Below are positions 7,458 through 17,780 of a DNA stretch of 64,000 nucleotides, in pieces. Source of the stretch: Aliiroseovarius salicola. Lineage in GTDB: Bacteria; Pseudomonadota; Alphaproteobacteria; Rhodobacterales; Rhodobacteraceae. Position numbers and translations under genes: made by a program. How positions within the stretch are numbered: position 1 is the stretch's first letter; each line of letters begins with the position of its first letter. The notes below the pieces were generated by a model. It saw nothing but the letters and a program-made list of their open reading frames with translations, did not search any database and was not told where the DNA came from. The stretch covers positions 124,001 through 188,000 of the forward strand of contig NZ_JAQIIO010000004.1 of assembly GCF_027891095.1 (NCBI RefSeq). The letters are read 5' to 3'.

Positions 7458-9113
7458 TCACCTCGTAAACTTCTTATGCTTCAACCGCTTGGGCTCCAGC
7501 GCATCCGGTCCCAACCGGCGCTTCTTGTCCTCTTCGTAATCCTCAAAGTTGCCTTCGAACCACTCCACATGGGCGTCGCCTTCGAAGGCGAGGATGTGGG
7601 TGCAGATCCGGTCGAGGAAGAAGCGGTCGTGCGAGATGACCACGGCGCAGCCCGCGAAATCCACCAGCGCGTCTTCCAGCGCGCGGAGCGTTTCCACGTC
7701 GAGGTCGTTGGTCGGTTCGTCGAGCAGCAGCACATTGCCGCCCTCTTTCAACAGACGCGCCATGTGAACACGGTTGCGCTCGCCACCCGACAGAAGGTTC
7801 AGTTTCTTCTGCTGATCGCCGCCCTTGAAGTTGAAGGACGAGCAATAGGCGCGGGAGTTCACTTGCGCGTCGCCCAGTTCGATGATCTCGGCACCACCGG
7901 AAATCGCTTCCCAAACGGTTTCATTTGCATTCAGATCATCACGGGACTGATCAACGTAAGACAATTGTACGGTGTCGCCCAGCTCAATTGTGCCGTCGTC
8001 GGGCTGTTCCTGCCCGGTCAGCATTTTGAACAGCGTCGATTTACCGGCGCCGTTGGGGCCGATGACCCCGACAATCCCGCCCGGCGGCAAGGAAAAGTCA
8101 AGATTTTCAATGAGCTGCTTGTCGCCCATGTGTTTCTTCAGACCGGTGACTTCGATCACCTTGCCACCAAGGCGGGGGCCATTTGGGATGACGATCTGGG
8201 CGCGGCCCACCTTGTCCCGCTCGGACTGGTTGGCCATTTCGTTATAGGCGGCGATCCGGGCTTTGGATTTTGCCTGACGGGCTTTTTGGCCCTGACGCAT
8301 CCATTCCAGCTCGCGTTCCAGCGTCTTCTGCTTGGATTTGTCTTCGCGGGCTTCCTGCGCGAGCCGTTTAGCCTTTTGTTCCAGCCACGAAGAGTAGTTG
8401 CCCTCATAGGGAATGCCCGAGCCACGGTCGAGTTCAAGGATCCAGCCGGTGATGTCATCGAGGAAATAGCGGTCGTGGGTGACGATCAGGATGGTGCCTT
8501 TGTAATCGATCAGGTGCTGTTGCAGCCATGCGATGGTTTCGGCGTCGAGGTGGTTGGTCGGTTCGTCCAATAGCAACATATCTGGCTGTTCGAGCAGCAG
8601 TTTGCAGAGCGCCACCCGGCGTTTCTCACCACCTGAAAGCGTCGACACGTCCGCGTCATCTGGCGGGCAGCGCAGCGCTTCCATCGACACGTCGATCTGT
8701 GCGTCAAGATCCCAGAGGTTCTGTGCGTCGATCTCGTCCTGCAGCTTGGCCATCTCTTCGGCGGTTTCGTCCGAATAGTTCATGGCCAGTTCATTGTAAC
8801 GATCAAGGATGTCTTTCTTGGCTTTCACACCCAGCATCACATTGCCGCGCACGTCGAGAGACGCGTCGAGTTCTGGCTCCTGCGGCAGATAGCCGACCTT
8901 GGCCCCTTCGGCGGCCCAGGCTTCGCCGGTGAAGTCCTTATCCATACCGGCCATGATGCGCATCAGGGTCGATTTACCGGTGCCGTTTACACCGACCACA
9001 CCGATCTTCACGCCGGGCAAAAAGCTCAGGCGGATATTTTCGAAACATTTCTTGCCACCCGGGTAGGTCTTGGAAACCCCGTCCATGTGGTAGACATATT
9101 GATAAGCGGCCAT
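7458..9113 (-). CDS. ettA: Energy-dependent translational throttle protein EttA (ABC-F ATPase)
   Basis: 551 residues with two ABC ATPase domains and no membrane segments. Walker A motifs are GVNGTGKST and GPNGAGKST. Signatures are TLSGGEKRR and LLSGGERNR. Walker B motifs are LLLDEPTNHLD and LLLDEPTNDLD. A charged linker 'EAREDKSKQKTLERELEW' lies between the domains. This is the ABC-F/EttA form, which binds the ribosomal E site and gates the first elongation steps according to ADP/ATP. Start MAAYQYVYHMDGVSKTYPGGK at 9113; a longer frame to 9191 would overlap the divergent gene and is unlikely. Confidence 0.93.
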   Translation of the reverse strand: MAAYQYVYHMDGVSKTYPGGKKCFENIRLSFLPGVKIGVVGVNGTGKSTLMRIMAGMDKDFTGEAWAAEGAKVGYLPQEPELDASLDVRGNVMLGVKAKKDILDRYNELAMNYSDETAEEMAKLQDEIDAQNLWDLDAQIDVSMEALRCPPDDADVSTLSGGEKRRVALCKLLLEQPDMLLLDEPTNHLDAETIAWLQQHLIDYKGTILIVTHDRYFLDDITGWILELDRGSGIPYEGNYSSWLEQKAKRLAQEAREDKSKQKTLERELEWMRQGQKARQAKSKARIAAYNEMANQSERDKVGRAQIVIPNGPRLGGKVIEVTGLKKHMGDKQLIENLDFSLPPGGIVGVIGPNGAGKSTLFKMLTGQEQPDDGTIELGDTVQLSYVDQSRDDLNANETVWEAISGGAEIIELGDAQVNSRAYCSSFNFKGGDQQKKLNLLSGGERNRVHMARLLKEGGNVLLLDEPTNDLDVETLRALEDALVDFAGCAVVISHDRFFLDRICTHILAFEGDAHVEWFEGNFEDYEEDKKRRLGPDALEPKRLKHKKFTR

Positions 9114-9189
9114 AGGGATACGTCCTCGTGTTTGACTTCCGGCTGTCTTAGCTAGACAAAGAGCGCAGGGCAATCCCGAAGGAGACCAC

Positions 9190-10221
9190 ATGAGCTACCA
9201 TCCCGCCGAAGACCGGTATGAAACGATGGAATATCGCCGATGTGGTGCGTCGGGATTGAAGCTTCCGGCGATCAGTCTGGGTCTGTGGCACAATTTCGGT
9301 CATGATTTCCCGCATGCATTGAAGCAGGAGATCTGCCGGACGGCATTTGACCGCGGGATCACGCATTTCGATCTGGCCAATAATTATGGTCCACCACCGG
9401 GGAGTGCTGAAGAAGCGTTCGGCAAGATCCTGAAGACCGATTTTGCGGGATATCGAGACGAGCTGATCATCAGTTCGAAAGCTGGTTACGACATGTGGCC
9501 CGGACCTTATGGCGAATGGGGCAGTCGCAAATATCTGATCGCCTCCTGCGATCAGAGCCTGAAACGTCTGGGTGTAGATTACGTGGACATCTTTTATAGC
9601 CACCGGTTTGATCCCGAGACCCCGCTGGAGGAAACCATGGGCGCGCTGGACCATATCGTACGCTCGGGACGCGCGCTTTATGTCGGGATTTCAAGCTATA
9701 ACAGCCAGCGCACACGTGAAGCGGTTTCAATCCTGAAAGATCTGGGCACGCCCTGCGTCATACACCAACCGAGCTATAATATGCTGAACCGCTGGGTCGA
9801 GCGGGATGGGTTGAAGGATACCTTGCGCGAATTTGGCGTTGGATCCATTGCATTCACGCCGCTCGCACAGGGATTGCTGACGGGCAAATATTTGAATGGC
9901 ATCCCGCGGGACAGCCGTGCCAGCCAGGGCAAATCTCTGGCACCCGAACTGGTATCTGACAATGTGGTGAACAGTCTCAGAGCCTTGGCTGAGATTGCCG
10001 AGAGGCGGAGTCAAACCCTTGCGCAGATGGCATTGGCCTGGGTTCTTCGCGAAGGAGGGATCACCTCAGCTTTGATTGGGGCATCGCGTCCCGAACAAGT
10101 TATTGATTGTGCCGCGGCCATCAATTGTCTGGAATTCTCGGCAGATGAATTGCGTGAGATCGACGCTTGCATCAGTGAAGAGACGGTCAATCTCTGGGCC
10201 GCGTCTTCCGAGACGGAATAG
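9190..10221 (+). CDS. Aldo/keto reductase, YghZ-like
   Basis: 343 residues. The catalytic tetrad is visible: Asp in [10 protein letters not shown], Tyr in the same motif, Lys in [16 protein letters not shown] and His in [12 protein letters not shown]. '[20 protein letters not shown]' is characteristic of the YghZ/Gpr subgroup that reduces L-glyceraldehyde 3-phosphate or methylglyoxal with NADPH. Beta-barrel NADP-binding residues appear near 'IGASRPEQV'. Divergent from ettA with a 76-base shared promoter gap. The in vivo substrate is not certain. Confidence 0.88.
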   Translation: MSYHPAEDRYETMEYRRCGASGLKLPAISLGLWHNFGHDFPHALKQEICRTAFDRGITHFDLANNYGPPPGSAEEAFGKILKTDFAGYRDELIISSKAGYDMWPGPYGEWGSRKYLIASCDQSLKRLGVDYVDIFYSHRFDPETPLEETMGALDHIVRSGRALYVGISSYNSQRTREAVSILKDLGTPCVIHQPSYNMLNRWVERDGLKDTLREFGVGSIAFTPLAQGLLTGKYLNGIPRDSRASQGKSLAPELVSDNVVNSLRALAEIAERRSQTLAQMALAWVLREGGITSALIGASRPEQVIDCAAAINCLEFSADELREIDACISEETVNLWAASSETE

Positions 10222-10255
10222 GTCGGGACAATTGGTGTCAGGCAGAAGCTGTCAA

Positions 10256-10864
10256 ATGCGTCACGAACTTCCATATGCCGTGCCCGGTCAGGTGATTGGG
10301 TTGTTGGGCGGGTCATTCGATCCGGCCCACGAAGGCCATGCACATATCACGCGGGAAGCGTTGAAGCGGTTTGGGCTGGACCGGGTCTGGTGGTTGATTT
10401 CCCCGCGTAACCCATTGAAACAAAGTGGTCCTGCGCCGATTGGGAGCCGAATGAAGCGCGCTAAAGAGGTGATGCAGCATCCGCGGGTCGAGATTACGCG
10501 TATCGAGGAACATACCGGTACGCGTTATACCGCCGAAACGCTCGCAGCCTTGATGGAACTTTACCCCGGTGTGCGGTTCGTCTGGCTGATGGGGGCCGAC
10601 AATCTGGCAGGGTTTCATCATTGGGACAATTGGCGCTGGATCATGGATCATGTTCCTGTGGGGGTGATCGCGCGTCCCGGTGATCGGGTTCAGGCACGTA
10701 TGTCCCCCGCTGCGCTGATCTATCGCGATGCTCGGATCCGGGGACGAGAAGCCCAGAAATTGTCCCACCGGGTTGCTCCGGCCTGGACCCTGATCAATGC
10801 GCCCATGCGCGATATCTCTTCTTCCCAAATCCGCGCGGACGGCAAGTGGTCTAATCGCGATTAG
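10256..10864 (+). CDS. nadD: Nicotinate-nucleotide adenylyltransferase
   Basis: 202 residues. The nucleotidyltransferase motif [11 protein letters not shown] (the (H/T)xGH box) is near the N-terminus, '[10 protein letters not shown]' follows and the C-terminal 'DISSSQIR' matches the ISSTxIR motif. The enzyme adenylates nicotinate mononucleotide for NAD synthesis in the cytosol. The ATG at 10256 is chosen because the family starts shortly before the GGSFDP motif. Located 34 bases after the reductase and followed by dacB. In Rhodobacterales nadD is often near rsfS and rlmH, but those are not seen here. Confidence 0.92.
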   Translation: MRHELPYAVPGQVIGLLGGSFDPAHEGHAHITREALKRFGLDRVWWLISPRNPLKQSGPAPIGSRMKRAKEVMQHPRVEITRIEEHTGTRYTAETLAALMELYPGVRFVWLMGADNLAGFHHWDNWRWIMDHVPVGVIARPGDRVQARMSPAALIYRDARIRGREAQKLSHRVAPAWTLINAPMRDISSSQIRADGKWSNRD

Positions 10865-10949
10865 TCTCCGTCATCTTGATGATCAGAGCTTGAATTTCCT
10901 CATTTGCCCCGGTTAACTCGAAGGTGAAACTCATGACCGTGAAGGCCAG

Positions 10950-12470
10950 ATGACCCGAACTCCTACGAGCAGAAAAATGACACGGCGCGGGCTGTTGATT
11001 GGAATGAGCGCCAGTGTGACCGCCGCGGCGTTGTCGTCTTCTGCACTGGCCAATGCACCAACGACAAGTCTTGTCCCGAAACCACGCCCAAGTGACGCCA
11101 TCAAACGCACGGTGTCGGAGCTGGATACCCTTCTGGGAAAGGCCAATCTTTCAGGGCAAATCGGGTTTGTTGTGGCAGATGCCCGCACCGGGTTGGTGCT
11201 GGAGGCACGCAATCCTACCTTGGATCTTCCTCCTGCTTCGGTGGCGAAGGCCGTAACAACCGCTTATGGCCTGGCAACTTTGGGAAGCGGGCATCGCTTT
11301 GTGACCCGAATTATTGCAACCGGCCCGATTACAGGAGGCAAGATCCAAGGTGATCTTGTCCTCGTTGGGGGAGGGGATCCAACCCTTGACACCAACCAGC
11401 TTGCGGAGCTCGCCAAGGCCCTGAAAACAAAGGGTATAAAAGGAATAACGGGAAGGTTTCGTTACAAAGCAAACGATTTGCCTTATGTGCAATCCATTGA
11501 CCCTCAGCAACCGGATCATCTGGGTTATAACCCCGCGATTTCCGGGCTTAACCTGAATTACAACCGCGTGTATTTCGAATGGAAACGATCAGGTGACAGC
11601 TATGCGGTTGCGATGGATGCGCGGTCTGATCGGTTCAAGCCTGCGGTTACGTCGGCGCGGATGAAAGTCGTCAACCGCAAAGCCCCGATCTATACTTACA
11701 AAGCGGTGTCTGGGGTGGACAATTGGACGGTCGCGCGTGGCGCGCTGGGCAAGGGGGGATCGCGTTGGTTGCCCGTGCGAAAACCTGCGCTTTACACCGC
11801 CGAAGTGTTTCAAGTCCTGGCGCAATCATATGGGGTCAAACTTCCCAAACCGGTCGAAAGCAAATCTGCGATCAATGGAACCGAAATCGCGCGCGACAGC
11901 AGTGAGGATCTCGGGGTGATCGCGCGTCAGATGCTGAAATATTCCACCAATCTGACAGCAGAAGTCATCGGTGTGATGGCGAGCCAGAGGCGCAGTGCCA
12001 AACCGGGTACACTGGCCGCGTCCGGGCGGGTTATGTCGCAGTGGGCAAAAGAAAAATATGGTTTAAAATCAGCACGCTTTGTCGATCATAGCGGGTTGTC
12101 GGATGCATCGAGGATTTCAGCGGATGATATGGTCGATTTGCTGGTAAACCTTGGCCCGGATCATGCGCTTCACGGGCTTATGAAAGAGATCACCCCACGT
12201 GGCGAAGACGGTAAAAAACTTGCAGGCGCGGGTCATAAGATCCGTGCAAAAACCGGAACACTGAACTTTGTTTCTGCGCTGTCCGGATTTGTCACCGGGG
12301 CAGATGGAACCCCCTTGGCCTTTGCAATTTTCACCGCCGATATGGACAAACGCAAATCGATCAAACGGGCCGACCGCGAACGGCCCCCAGGGGCAAGAAC
12401 CTGGAGCACGCGGTCGCGTTGGCTCCAGTATCAACTCCTCAACCGCTGGGCTGCGCTTTACGGAAGTTGA
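10950..12470 (+). CDS. dacB: D-alanyl-D-alanine carboxypeptidase/endopeptidase (PBP4 family)
   Basis: 506 residues. The N-terminus has a twin-arginine-like signal, MTRRGLLIGMSASVTAAAL, so export to the periplasm through Tat is plausible. The three penicillin-binding motifs are SxxK in PPASVAKAVTT, SxN in KYSTNLTAE and KTG in RAKTGTLNFVS. Between the first two lies the insertion domain of class C PBPs. The role is peptidoglycan D-Ala-D-Ala trimming and cross-link hydrolysis. A second in-frame ATG at residue 10 is an alternative start and would still keep the RR motif. Confidence 0.92.
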   Translation: MTRTPTSRKMTRRGLLIGMSASVTAAALSSSALANAPTTSLVPKPRPSDAIKRTVSELDTLLGKANLSGQIGFVVADARTGLVLEARNPTLDLPPASVAKAVTTAYGLATLGSGHRFVTRIIATGPITGGKIQGDLVLVGGGDPTLDTNQLAELAKALKTKGIKGITGRFRYKANDLPYVQSIDPQQPDHLGYNPAISGLNLNYNRVYFEWKRSGDSYAVAMDARSDRFKPAVTSARMKVVNRKAPIYTYKAVSGVDNWTVARGALGKGGSRWLPVRKPALYTAEVFQVLAQSYGVKLPKPVESKSAINGTEIARDSSEDLGVIARQMLKYSTNLTAEVIGVMASQRRSAKPGTLAASGRVMSQWAKEKYGLKSARFVDHSGLSDASRISADDMVDLLVNLGPDHALHGLMKEITPRGEDGKKLAGAGHKIRAKTGTLNFVSALSGFVTGADGTPLAFAIFTADMDKRKSIKRADRERPPGARTWSTRSRWLQYQLLNRWAALYGS

Positions 12471-12656
12471 GCGGTTTTGTGGTGCTGGAATGCGATTTGG
12501 ATTCTTTAAACTTTTGCAAGGGGTGGTTTCCAAAAATTTAAACTTTTTATGAGTGAAAATCCGAAACTTTAATCTTTGTAAATTTGCGAGCGGCGCGATT
12601 TCAGGGCGGCTCAATGCCCGCAGCATTTGTCGCCCAAACTGAGGTGAAAAATTGAA

Positions 12657-12678
12657 AAAGGGGCCGCACGGCCCCTTT
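12657..12678 (-). terminator. Terminator after the TerB-like gene
   Basis: AAAGGGGCCG-CA-CGGCCCCTTT inverted repeat. On the minus strand it is followed by TTTTTCAATTTTT. It can also act weakly on the plus strand for dacB. The 262-base gap from dacB to the TerB-like gene otherwise holds only AT-rich sequence. Confidence 0.8.
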
Positions 12679-12732
12679 GGAAACTTCAACTCATCCTATC
12701 CAGCAGACAGGCCAGCCGCAACATTAGACCAG

Positions 12733-13155
12733 TCACAACACCATATGACGGGCACGGGCACCGCGTTCAATGGCGGCGGCATGCAGTCGGTCGATATTCA
12801 GCTCATAGCGGATTTCTTCGAGGATGCGAAGCTCTGGCCCGTGCAGAACACCGTCCGATGCGGCCACGTCACAGGCCAGCGCATAGGCGGTTTCCCACAG
12901 ATGCTCAGGCAAGTTGTCGCGCACCAGACCAAACAATGCATCCAGACCATCTTCGACGGCAAACAGGTCAAACACCGTTTGCGAGACATTTTTCATACGA
13001 TCCGGGTCGTAATCTGCAAAGACCGGCAGGTGGTTGACCACCCGCTCGATGGTCAGAAGTTCAGCCGATGTAATCTCCTCGTCCGAGGCGGATACGGCCA
13101 TCATCACAGCCACAAGACTGTCTTGCGCCGTGAGGGAATGGGGAATGTCTTGCAC
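12733..13155 (-). CDS. TerB-like (tellurite resistance) domain protein
   Basis: 140 residues, acidic and helical: 'LTAQDSLVAVMMAVSASDEEITSAELL' followed by 'ACDVAASDGVLHGPELRILEEI'. This is the repeated acidic-helix pattern of the TerB/DjlA N-terminal domain, with S-x-D-E and A-x-D-G metal-type motifs. The GTG start at 13155 is preferred: AGGAG lies 7 bases upstream, and the longer frame to 13245 has no ribosome site. The function of stand-alone TerB proteins is not well defined; metal binding or membrane stress are the usual suggestions. Divergent from lysK. Confidence 0.8.
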   Translation of the reverse strand: MQDIPHSLTAQDSLVAVMMAVSASDEEITSAELLTIERVVNHLPVFADYDPDRMKNVSQTVFDLFAVEDGLDALFGLVRDNLPEHLWETAYALACDVAASDGVLHGPELRILEEIRYELNIDRLHAAAIERGARARHMVL

Positions 13156-13295
13156 GGGGGTACTCCTGCGAAATGCGCCTTTTGTTGCAATGCAGAATAT
13201 TGACCCCGGCCACCCGACGCAATAGGGAGAAGGGCTTAGGGGCAAACGGTCCCGAATAGGTGCAATATGGCGCCAAGATATGAAGGAAACAGCAG

Positions 13296-14957
13296 ATGAC
13301 TGATCAGATCAGCCCTGAAATGCGTGAGGCCGCGATGACCTCGAAAGCCTGGCCCTTTGAAGAAGCGCGCCGGGTGCTCAAACGCTATCAGAAGGGCGCG
13401 CCTGAGAAGGGCCATGTGCTGTTTGAAACCGGCTATGGCCCGTCAGGCCTGCCGCATATTGGCACCTTTGGCGAGGTGGCGCGCACCACCATGATCCAGA
13501 CCGCGTTTGAGGTGATCTCGGATATCCCAACCAAGCTGATCTGTTTTTCGGACGATCTGGACGGGATGCGCAAGGTGCCAGGCAATGTGCCGAACTCGGA
13601 AAGCCTGCATGAGCATCTGCAAAAACCGCTCACCTCGGTACCCGATCCCTTTGGCACGCATGAAAGCTTTGGCCATCACAACAACGCCATGCTGCGCCGC
13701 TTCCTTGATACCTTTGGCTTCAAATACGACTTCTATTCGGCGCAGGAGTTCTACAACTCCGGCCAGTTCGATGAAGTGCTGAAACGCGCAGTTGAGAAAT
13801 ATGACGAGGTGATGGCGGTGATGCTGAAGAGCCTCCGAGAGGAGCGTCGCCAGACCTATTCGATCTTCCTTCCGATCCACCCGGAAACCGGCCGCGTGCT
13901 TTATGTGCCAATGAAAGAGGTGAACGCGGAAGACCACACCATTACCTTCGACGATGAAGACGGCAAGGAATGGACCCTGCCGGTCACCGGTGGCAATGTG
14001 AAACTGCAATGGAAGCCTGACTTCGGCGCCCGTTGGGCGGCCCTCGAGGTCGACTTCGAAATGTATGGCAAGGATCACTCCACCAACACGCCAATCTACG
14101 ACAAGATTTGCCGTATCCTCGGCTGGCGTGCGCCAGAGCATTTCACCTATGAGCTGTTTCTGGATGCCAGCGGCCAGAAGATCTCGAAAACCTCGGGCAA
14201 CGGGATTTCGATTGACGAGTGGCTGACCTATGCCTCGACCGAGAGTCTCGCCTACTTCATGTATCTCAAGCCGAAAACGGCCAAGCGGATGCATTTCGAC
14301 GTGATCCCCAAGGCGATGGATGAGTATCACCAGCAGCTGAACGCCTATCACAAGCAGGACCTGAAGGGGCAGCTGAACAACCCGGTCTGGCACATCCATG
14401 GCGGCGACGTGCCGCGCTCGAACATGGTGGTGCCGTTTTCGATGCTGCTCAATCTGGCGTCCGTGGCCTCAGCTCATGACAAAGACCAGCTTTGGGGCTT
14501 CATTCAGCGCTACGCGCCGGATGCTTCGCCGGAAACCCACCCGGATCTGGATGCCGCCGCCGGCTATGCGGTGAAGTATTATGAAGACTTCGTGGAGCCC
14601 GAGAAGGTCTTCCGCCTGCCGACCGATCAAGAGCGCGCCGCGATGGTGGACCTCGCCGCGGCCTTCCGTGATGGAGATAAAGCGCTGGGGCTCATCGCCA
14701 AGAAAAACGAGATCGTCGGCAACGAAGACCCGCTTCCGCAAGTGGACTTCGCATCCGACGAGTTCCTGCAATCCATCGTCTTTGCGGTGGGCAAGGTACA
14801 TGAGTTTGAAAACCTGCGTGACTGGTTCAAGGCGCTTTACGAAGTGCTGCTCGGCGCCAGCCAGGGCCCGCGCTTTGGTGGATTTGCAGCGCTTTACGGT
14901 GTCGAAGACACAGCCGCGCTGATCGACCGTGCGCTGGCGGGGGAACTGGTCAGCTAA
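13296..14957 (+). CDS. lysK: Lysine--tRNA ligase, class I
   Basis: 553 residues. The Rossmann-fold class I signatures are present: the HIGH box as PHIG in '[13 protein letters not shown]' and the KMSKS box as KISKT in '[11 protein letters not shown]'. Length and the '[16 protein letters not shown]' block match archaeal-type class I LysRS, which alphaproteobacteria use in place of class II LysS. It charges tRNA-Lys. A terminator follows the stop. No class II lysS is in the window, as expected. Confidence 0.95.
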   Translation: MTDQISPEMREAAMTSKAWPFEEARRVLKRYQKGAPEKGHVLFETGYGPSGLPHIGTFGEVARTTMIQTAFEVISDIPTKLICFSDDLDGMRKVPGNVPNSESLHEHLQKPLTSVPDPFGTHESFGHHNNAMLRRFLDTFGFKYDFYSAQEFYNSGQFDEVLKRAVEKYDEVMAVMLKSLREERRQTYSIFLPIHPETGRVLYVPMKEVNAEDHTITFDDEDGKEWTLPVTGGNVKLQWKPDFGARWAALEVDFEMYGKDHSTNTPIYDKICRILGWRAPEHFTYELFLDASGQKISKTSGNGISIDEWLTYASTESLAYFMYLKPKTAKRMHFDVIPKAMDEYHQQLNAYHKQDLKGQLNNPVWHIHGGDVPRSNMVVPFSMLLNLASVASAHDKDQLWGFIQRYAPDASPETHPDLDAAAGYAVKYYEDFVEPEKVFRLPTDQERAAMVDLAAAFRDGDKALGLIAKKNEIVGNEDPLPQVDFASDEFLQSIVFAVGKVHEFENLRDWFKALYEVLLGASQGPRFGGFAALYGVEDTAALIDRALAGELVS

Positions 14958-14984
14958 AGCACAAAAATTTGGTTGAATTGAAAA

Positions 14985-15013
14985 GGCAGAGGCTTAGCGC
15001 CCCTGCCTTTTTT
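14985..15013 (+). terminator. Rho-independent terminator of lysK
   Basis: Stem GGCAGAGG / CCCCTGCC with a 7-base loop, followed by seven T. It starts 28 bases after the lysK stop. Confidence 0.85.
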
Positions 15014-15021
15014 CTTGCCTC

Positions 15022-15066
15022 CAATACCTCGGGGTGAGAGCGCAGCTCGAGGGGCAGCGCCCCTTT
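15022..15066 (+). repeat. Dispersed palindromic repeat, copy 1
   Basis: Core CGGGGTGAG-spacer-CGAGGGGC(A)GCGCCCCT. The left part precedes an 8-10 base stem with loop, and the right part is a GGGGC/GCCCC hairpin. Other copies are at 21497, 21593, 53864 and 61149. This copy has CTCGGGGTGAG in place of CCCGGGGTGAG. Confidence 0.75.
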
Positions 15067-15227
15067 GCCCCAGCATCCTCACGATGCAACGTACGCCCCC
15101 ATTAATCCCCGTTAAATCCGCTTTGTTACCCCTTTCCCCGTTTTGGACCGCGCGAGTCCGACCACCTGTGCGAAGGCCGTTTGGTCCGCCGGGTGAGGCC
15201 GTATTTTGAGAGCTGAAAGGGAATTCG

Positions 15228-17519
15228 ATGAACAAGGCACTTACCGACGGGGTGGTCTTCATGCCGCCTCCCTTCGCTGATGGGCTGGATGTCTGGTCCA
15301 GCGGGGATGGATCACCCGGCAGCCCCACGTATGATGGCGCGTTTAATGCTGCTCTGGTTCCGGCGGATCAGGATTTTGATGGATGCCTTGAGCTTTTCAA
15401 AAGCGACAATTCGGTCAAGCTGACCTATATGGGGCAGACTGATTTTGAGCAGGGGTGTTACCTGCGCATCTCCGCGAAAGTAAAAGCCATCAGCGGTCCG
15501 CTGCCGTCGGTACGCGTTGTCGCAAAGCCGTTCAAATCCGGTGGGGCGCACGCAACGGGCTATGTTGAGCAATCCGCGAGTATACCACTCATTTCCTACG
15601 GAGAAGTCGTTGAAATTTCAGCGATTATCGGATCGGGATCGCGCAACGGGGTGGACATGATCTGGGGCGCTGATGTGGCCTATGGCCATCTTGGGCTGGA
15701 ATTCACCGGGTCAAATGGCGCTGTCATCCGCATTGATGATATCGTGATTGAAGACATCACCGGCGCCTATCTGCGTGACATGATGGATTGGGTCGATGTC
15801 CGGGACTTTGGCGCCGCCGGGGATGGCAGCACCAATGATCATGCGGCCTTCCTTGCCGCAGATGCCGCCGCAAACGGGCGCACAGTCCTTGTGCCGGAAG
15901 GAAGCTATCGGATCACCTCGAATCTTACAATACACGCCGATATGCGGTTCGAGGGCACCATATCGATGCCGGACAATGTCTATTTGTCACTCACGCGCAG
16001 TTTCGACCTGCCCACCTATATCGATGCGTTCGGGGGCGAGATGCTCGGGTTCAAGAAAGCGTTTCAGGCGCTCTTGAACTATGCCGATCATGAGATCCTT
16101 GACATGTGTGGCCGCCGCATCGATGTGACCGAGCCTATCGACCTGCAGGCGGCCTATGCCAGTTCGGACCAGTTCCTGATCCGCCGGGTGATCAAGAACG
16201 GGCAGTTCTATGTGATTGACGGGCCGGAATGGGATGTGGACAGCACCTCTGCCACCGGCAGCTATAATCCGAACAACCCCTATGTCCTGAGCAGCGTCAG
16301 CAATATCAACGCCATTCAAGTTGGCGCACGTGTCACCGGGAACGGTGTGGGGCGTGAGGTCTATGTGCGGGACGTGGATACGGCAAACAATATCGTGACC
16401 CTGTCGCAGGCACTCTATGGTCCGAGCGCCTCGCAGAATTACACGTTCATCAACTACAAATATGTCCTCGATTTTGGCGGGTTTGCCAAGATCCACCGCA
16501 TGACGATTTCCGAGGTGGAGTTCCAGTGCAACGGCCATGCCTCTGGGGTGCGCCTTGCCCGCGATGGAGAAAACGCAATCTTTCAGGATTGTTTCTTCAT
16601 CAAACCAAAGGATCGCGGCATCACTTCAATCGGTCGCGGCTGTCAGGACCTGCATATCGAACGCTGCCAGTTCATCTCGAACGAGCAGGGGTTGGCGGCC
16701 ACAGCCCGCACGTCATGGGCGTTCAACATGAACGCAAATGACGCCAAGATCCGTGACAACCGGTTCCAGCGTATGGGCGGCACCGCAGTGATGCACGGGT
16801 CAAATCACATCATCCAGGGCAACCACATGTTCCAAGGGGATGAGGTGGACCAGGGGCCACGCACTTCAGGGCTGGTCTTTACATATGAAAACAACAACAC
16901 GGTGATCACCGGCAATTATATCGACAATTGCTCGATTGAACTGAACAACGAACATGACGCCTTTCCTGATTTCAGTTCGGAATACTCCTTTGGCGGCATG
17001 ACGATCACCAACAACATCTTTGTCACCATCGATGCCGCCCCATGGTTCAACTTCATCATAGTCAAACCTTTTGGGACGGGGCACTACGTTTCCGGCATGC
17101 ATGTCACGGGCAACACGTTCCGGGCCTATCTGGGGACCATTAACCGGGTCGACGGGGTATCAACCACCCATGCCACGCTGAATGGCTGGAGCTACCGAAA
17201 CCTCACCTTCCAGAACAATTCCTATTTCGGGATCAATCAGCGCACGTCCTCGCCGGTGATGCTGCAATTTGACCAAAACAGCAACGCGTCGACCTGGAAT
17301 TTGGATGCGGGCGACTATATGCCGTTTGGCGGCAAGGCACGTCGATGCGAGAGCCTGGTGTTTGAAGATGGATTGAAGGACAGTTCAAACTCGGCGGTGC
17401 ATGACATGCCACTGGTCAAGCTGGCACAGGGCAGTTCAAACCAGCTGGTTCAGTTGAAATGGCCCCGTTCGGTGCGTGGTAAAGTCTATGCAACGATCCG
17501 AACCGACAACCCGATCTGA
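15228..17519 (+). CDS. Right-handed beta-helix (pectate lyase-3-like) protein
   Basis: 763 residues, no signal peptide. Residues 1-180 form a distinct N-terminal domain. At about 185 starts the Pectate_lyase_3 motif 'VDVRDFGAAGDGSTNDHAAF', followed by 'VLVPEGSYRI'. Many N-x-I/F and G-N repeats ('ITGNYIDN', 'ITNNIFV', 'VTGNTFR') mark beta-helix coils to the end. This fold occurs in phage tailspikes and polysaccharide-binding or -cleaving proteins. I recall similar proteins as widespread in Rhodobacterales and considered whether this is a gene-transfer-agent head-spike relative; that is a weak inference. Upstream AAAGGGAATTCG gives a ribosome site for ATG 15228. A terminator follows. Confidence 0.75.
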   Translation: MNKALTDGVVFMPPPFADGLDVWSSGDGSPGSPTYDGAFNAALVPADQDFDGCLELFKSDNSVKLTYMGQTDFEQGCYLRISAKVKAISGPLPSVRVVAKPFKSGGAHATGYVEQSASIPLISYGEVVEISAIIGSGSRNGVDMIWGADVAYGHLGLEFTGSNGAVIRIDDIVIEDITGAYLRDMMDWVDVRDFGAAGDGSTNDHAAFLAADAAANGRTVLVPEGSYRITSNLTIHADMRFEGTISMPDNVYLSLTRSFDLPTYIDAFGGEMLGFKKAFQALLNYADHEILDMCGRRIDVTEPIDLQAAYASSDQFLIRRVIKNGQFYVIDGPEWDVDSTSATGSYNPNNPYVLSSVSNINAIQVGARVTGNGVGREVYVRDVDTANNIVTLSQALYGPSASQNYTFINYKYVLDFGGFAKIHRMTISEVEFQCNGHASGVRLARDGENAIFQDCFFIKPKDRGITSIGRGCQDLHIERCQFISNEQGLAATARTSWAFNMNANDAKIRDNRFQRMGGTAVMHGSNHIIQGNHMFQGDEVDQGPRTSGLVFTYENNNTVITGNYIDNCSIELNNEHDAFPDFSSEYSFGGMTITNNIFVTIDAAPWFNFIIVKPFGTGHYVSGMHVTGNTFRAYLGTINRVDGVSTTHATLNGWSYRNLTFQNNSYFGINQRTSSPVMLQFDQNSNASTWNLDAGDYMPFGGKARRCESLVFEDGLKDSSNSAVHDMPLVKLAQGSSNQLVQLKWPRSVRGKVYATIRTDNPI

Positions 17520-17546
17520 ACGGCCCTGAGGGCCTGTTTCACCGAT

Positions 17547-17574
17547 CGCCCTGACGTTTTGTCAGGGCGGTTTT
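17547..17574 (+). terminator. Terminator of the beta-helix gene
   Basis: Perfect 9-bp stem CGCCCTGAC-GTTTT-GTCAGGGCG followed by GTTTTG, 27 bases after the stop. Confidence 0.8.
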
Positions 17575-17780
17575 GTGTGTGTCGAGGCGCAAATTCAGGG
17601 GCAGTGTCACGAGCTCATCGTGCAGGATTGTACCGATGAGGACGTCCGCAGTTCGCAGGTCAGGTAGTTGTGAATTTGAATGCCAAACTTATTATTTTTT
17701 GACGCCGATCAAGGCATCAGAGCCGCAGATCAGATACACTGGATCCATATTCAAAAATGGGACAGATAGGAGGATTGTGC

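Noticed and set aside
7476-8573. 365-codon plus-strand frame opposite ettA
   Set aside because: Complement of a high-GC conserved ABC-F gene; no start signal or domain.
13443-14399. 318-codon minus-strand frame inside lysK
   Set aside because: Antisense shadow of the synthetase, no own features.
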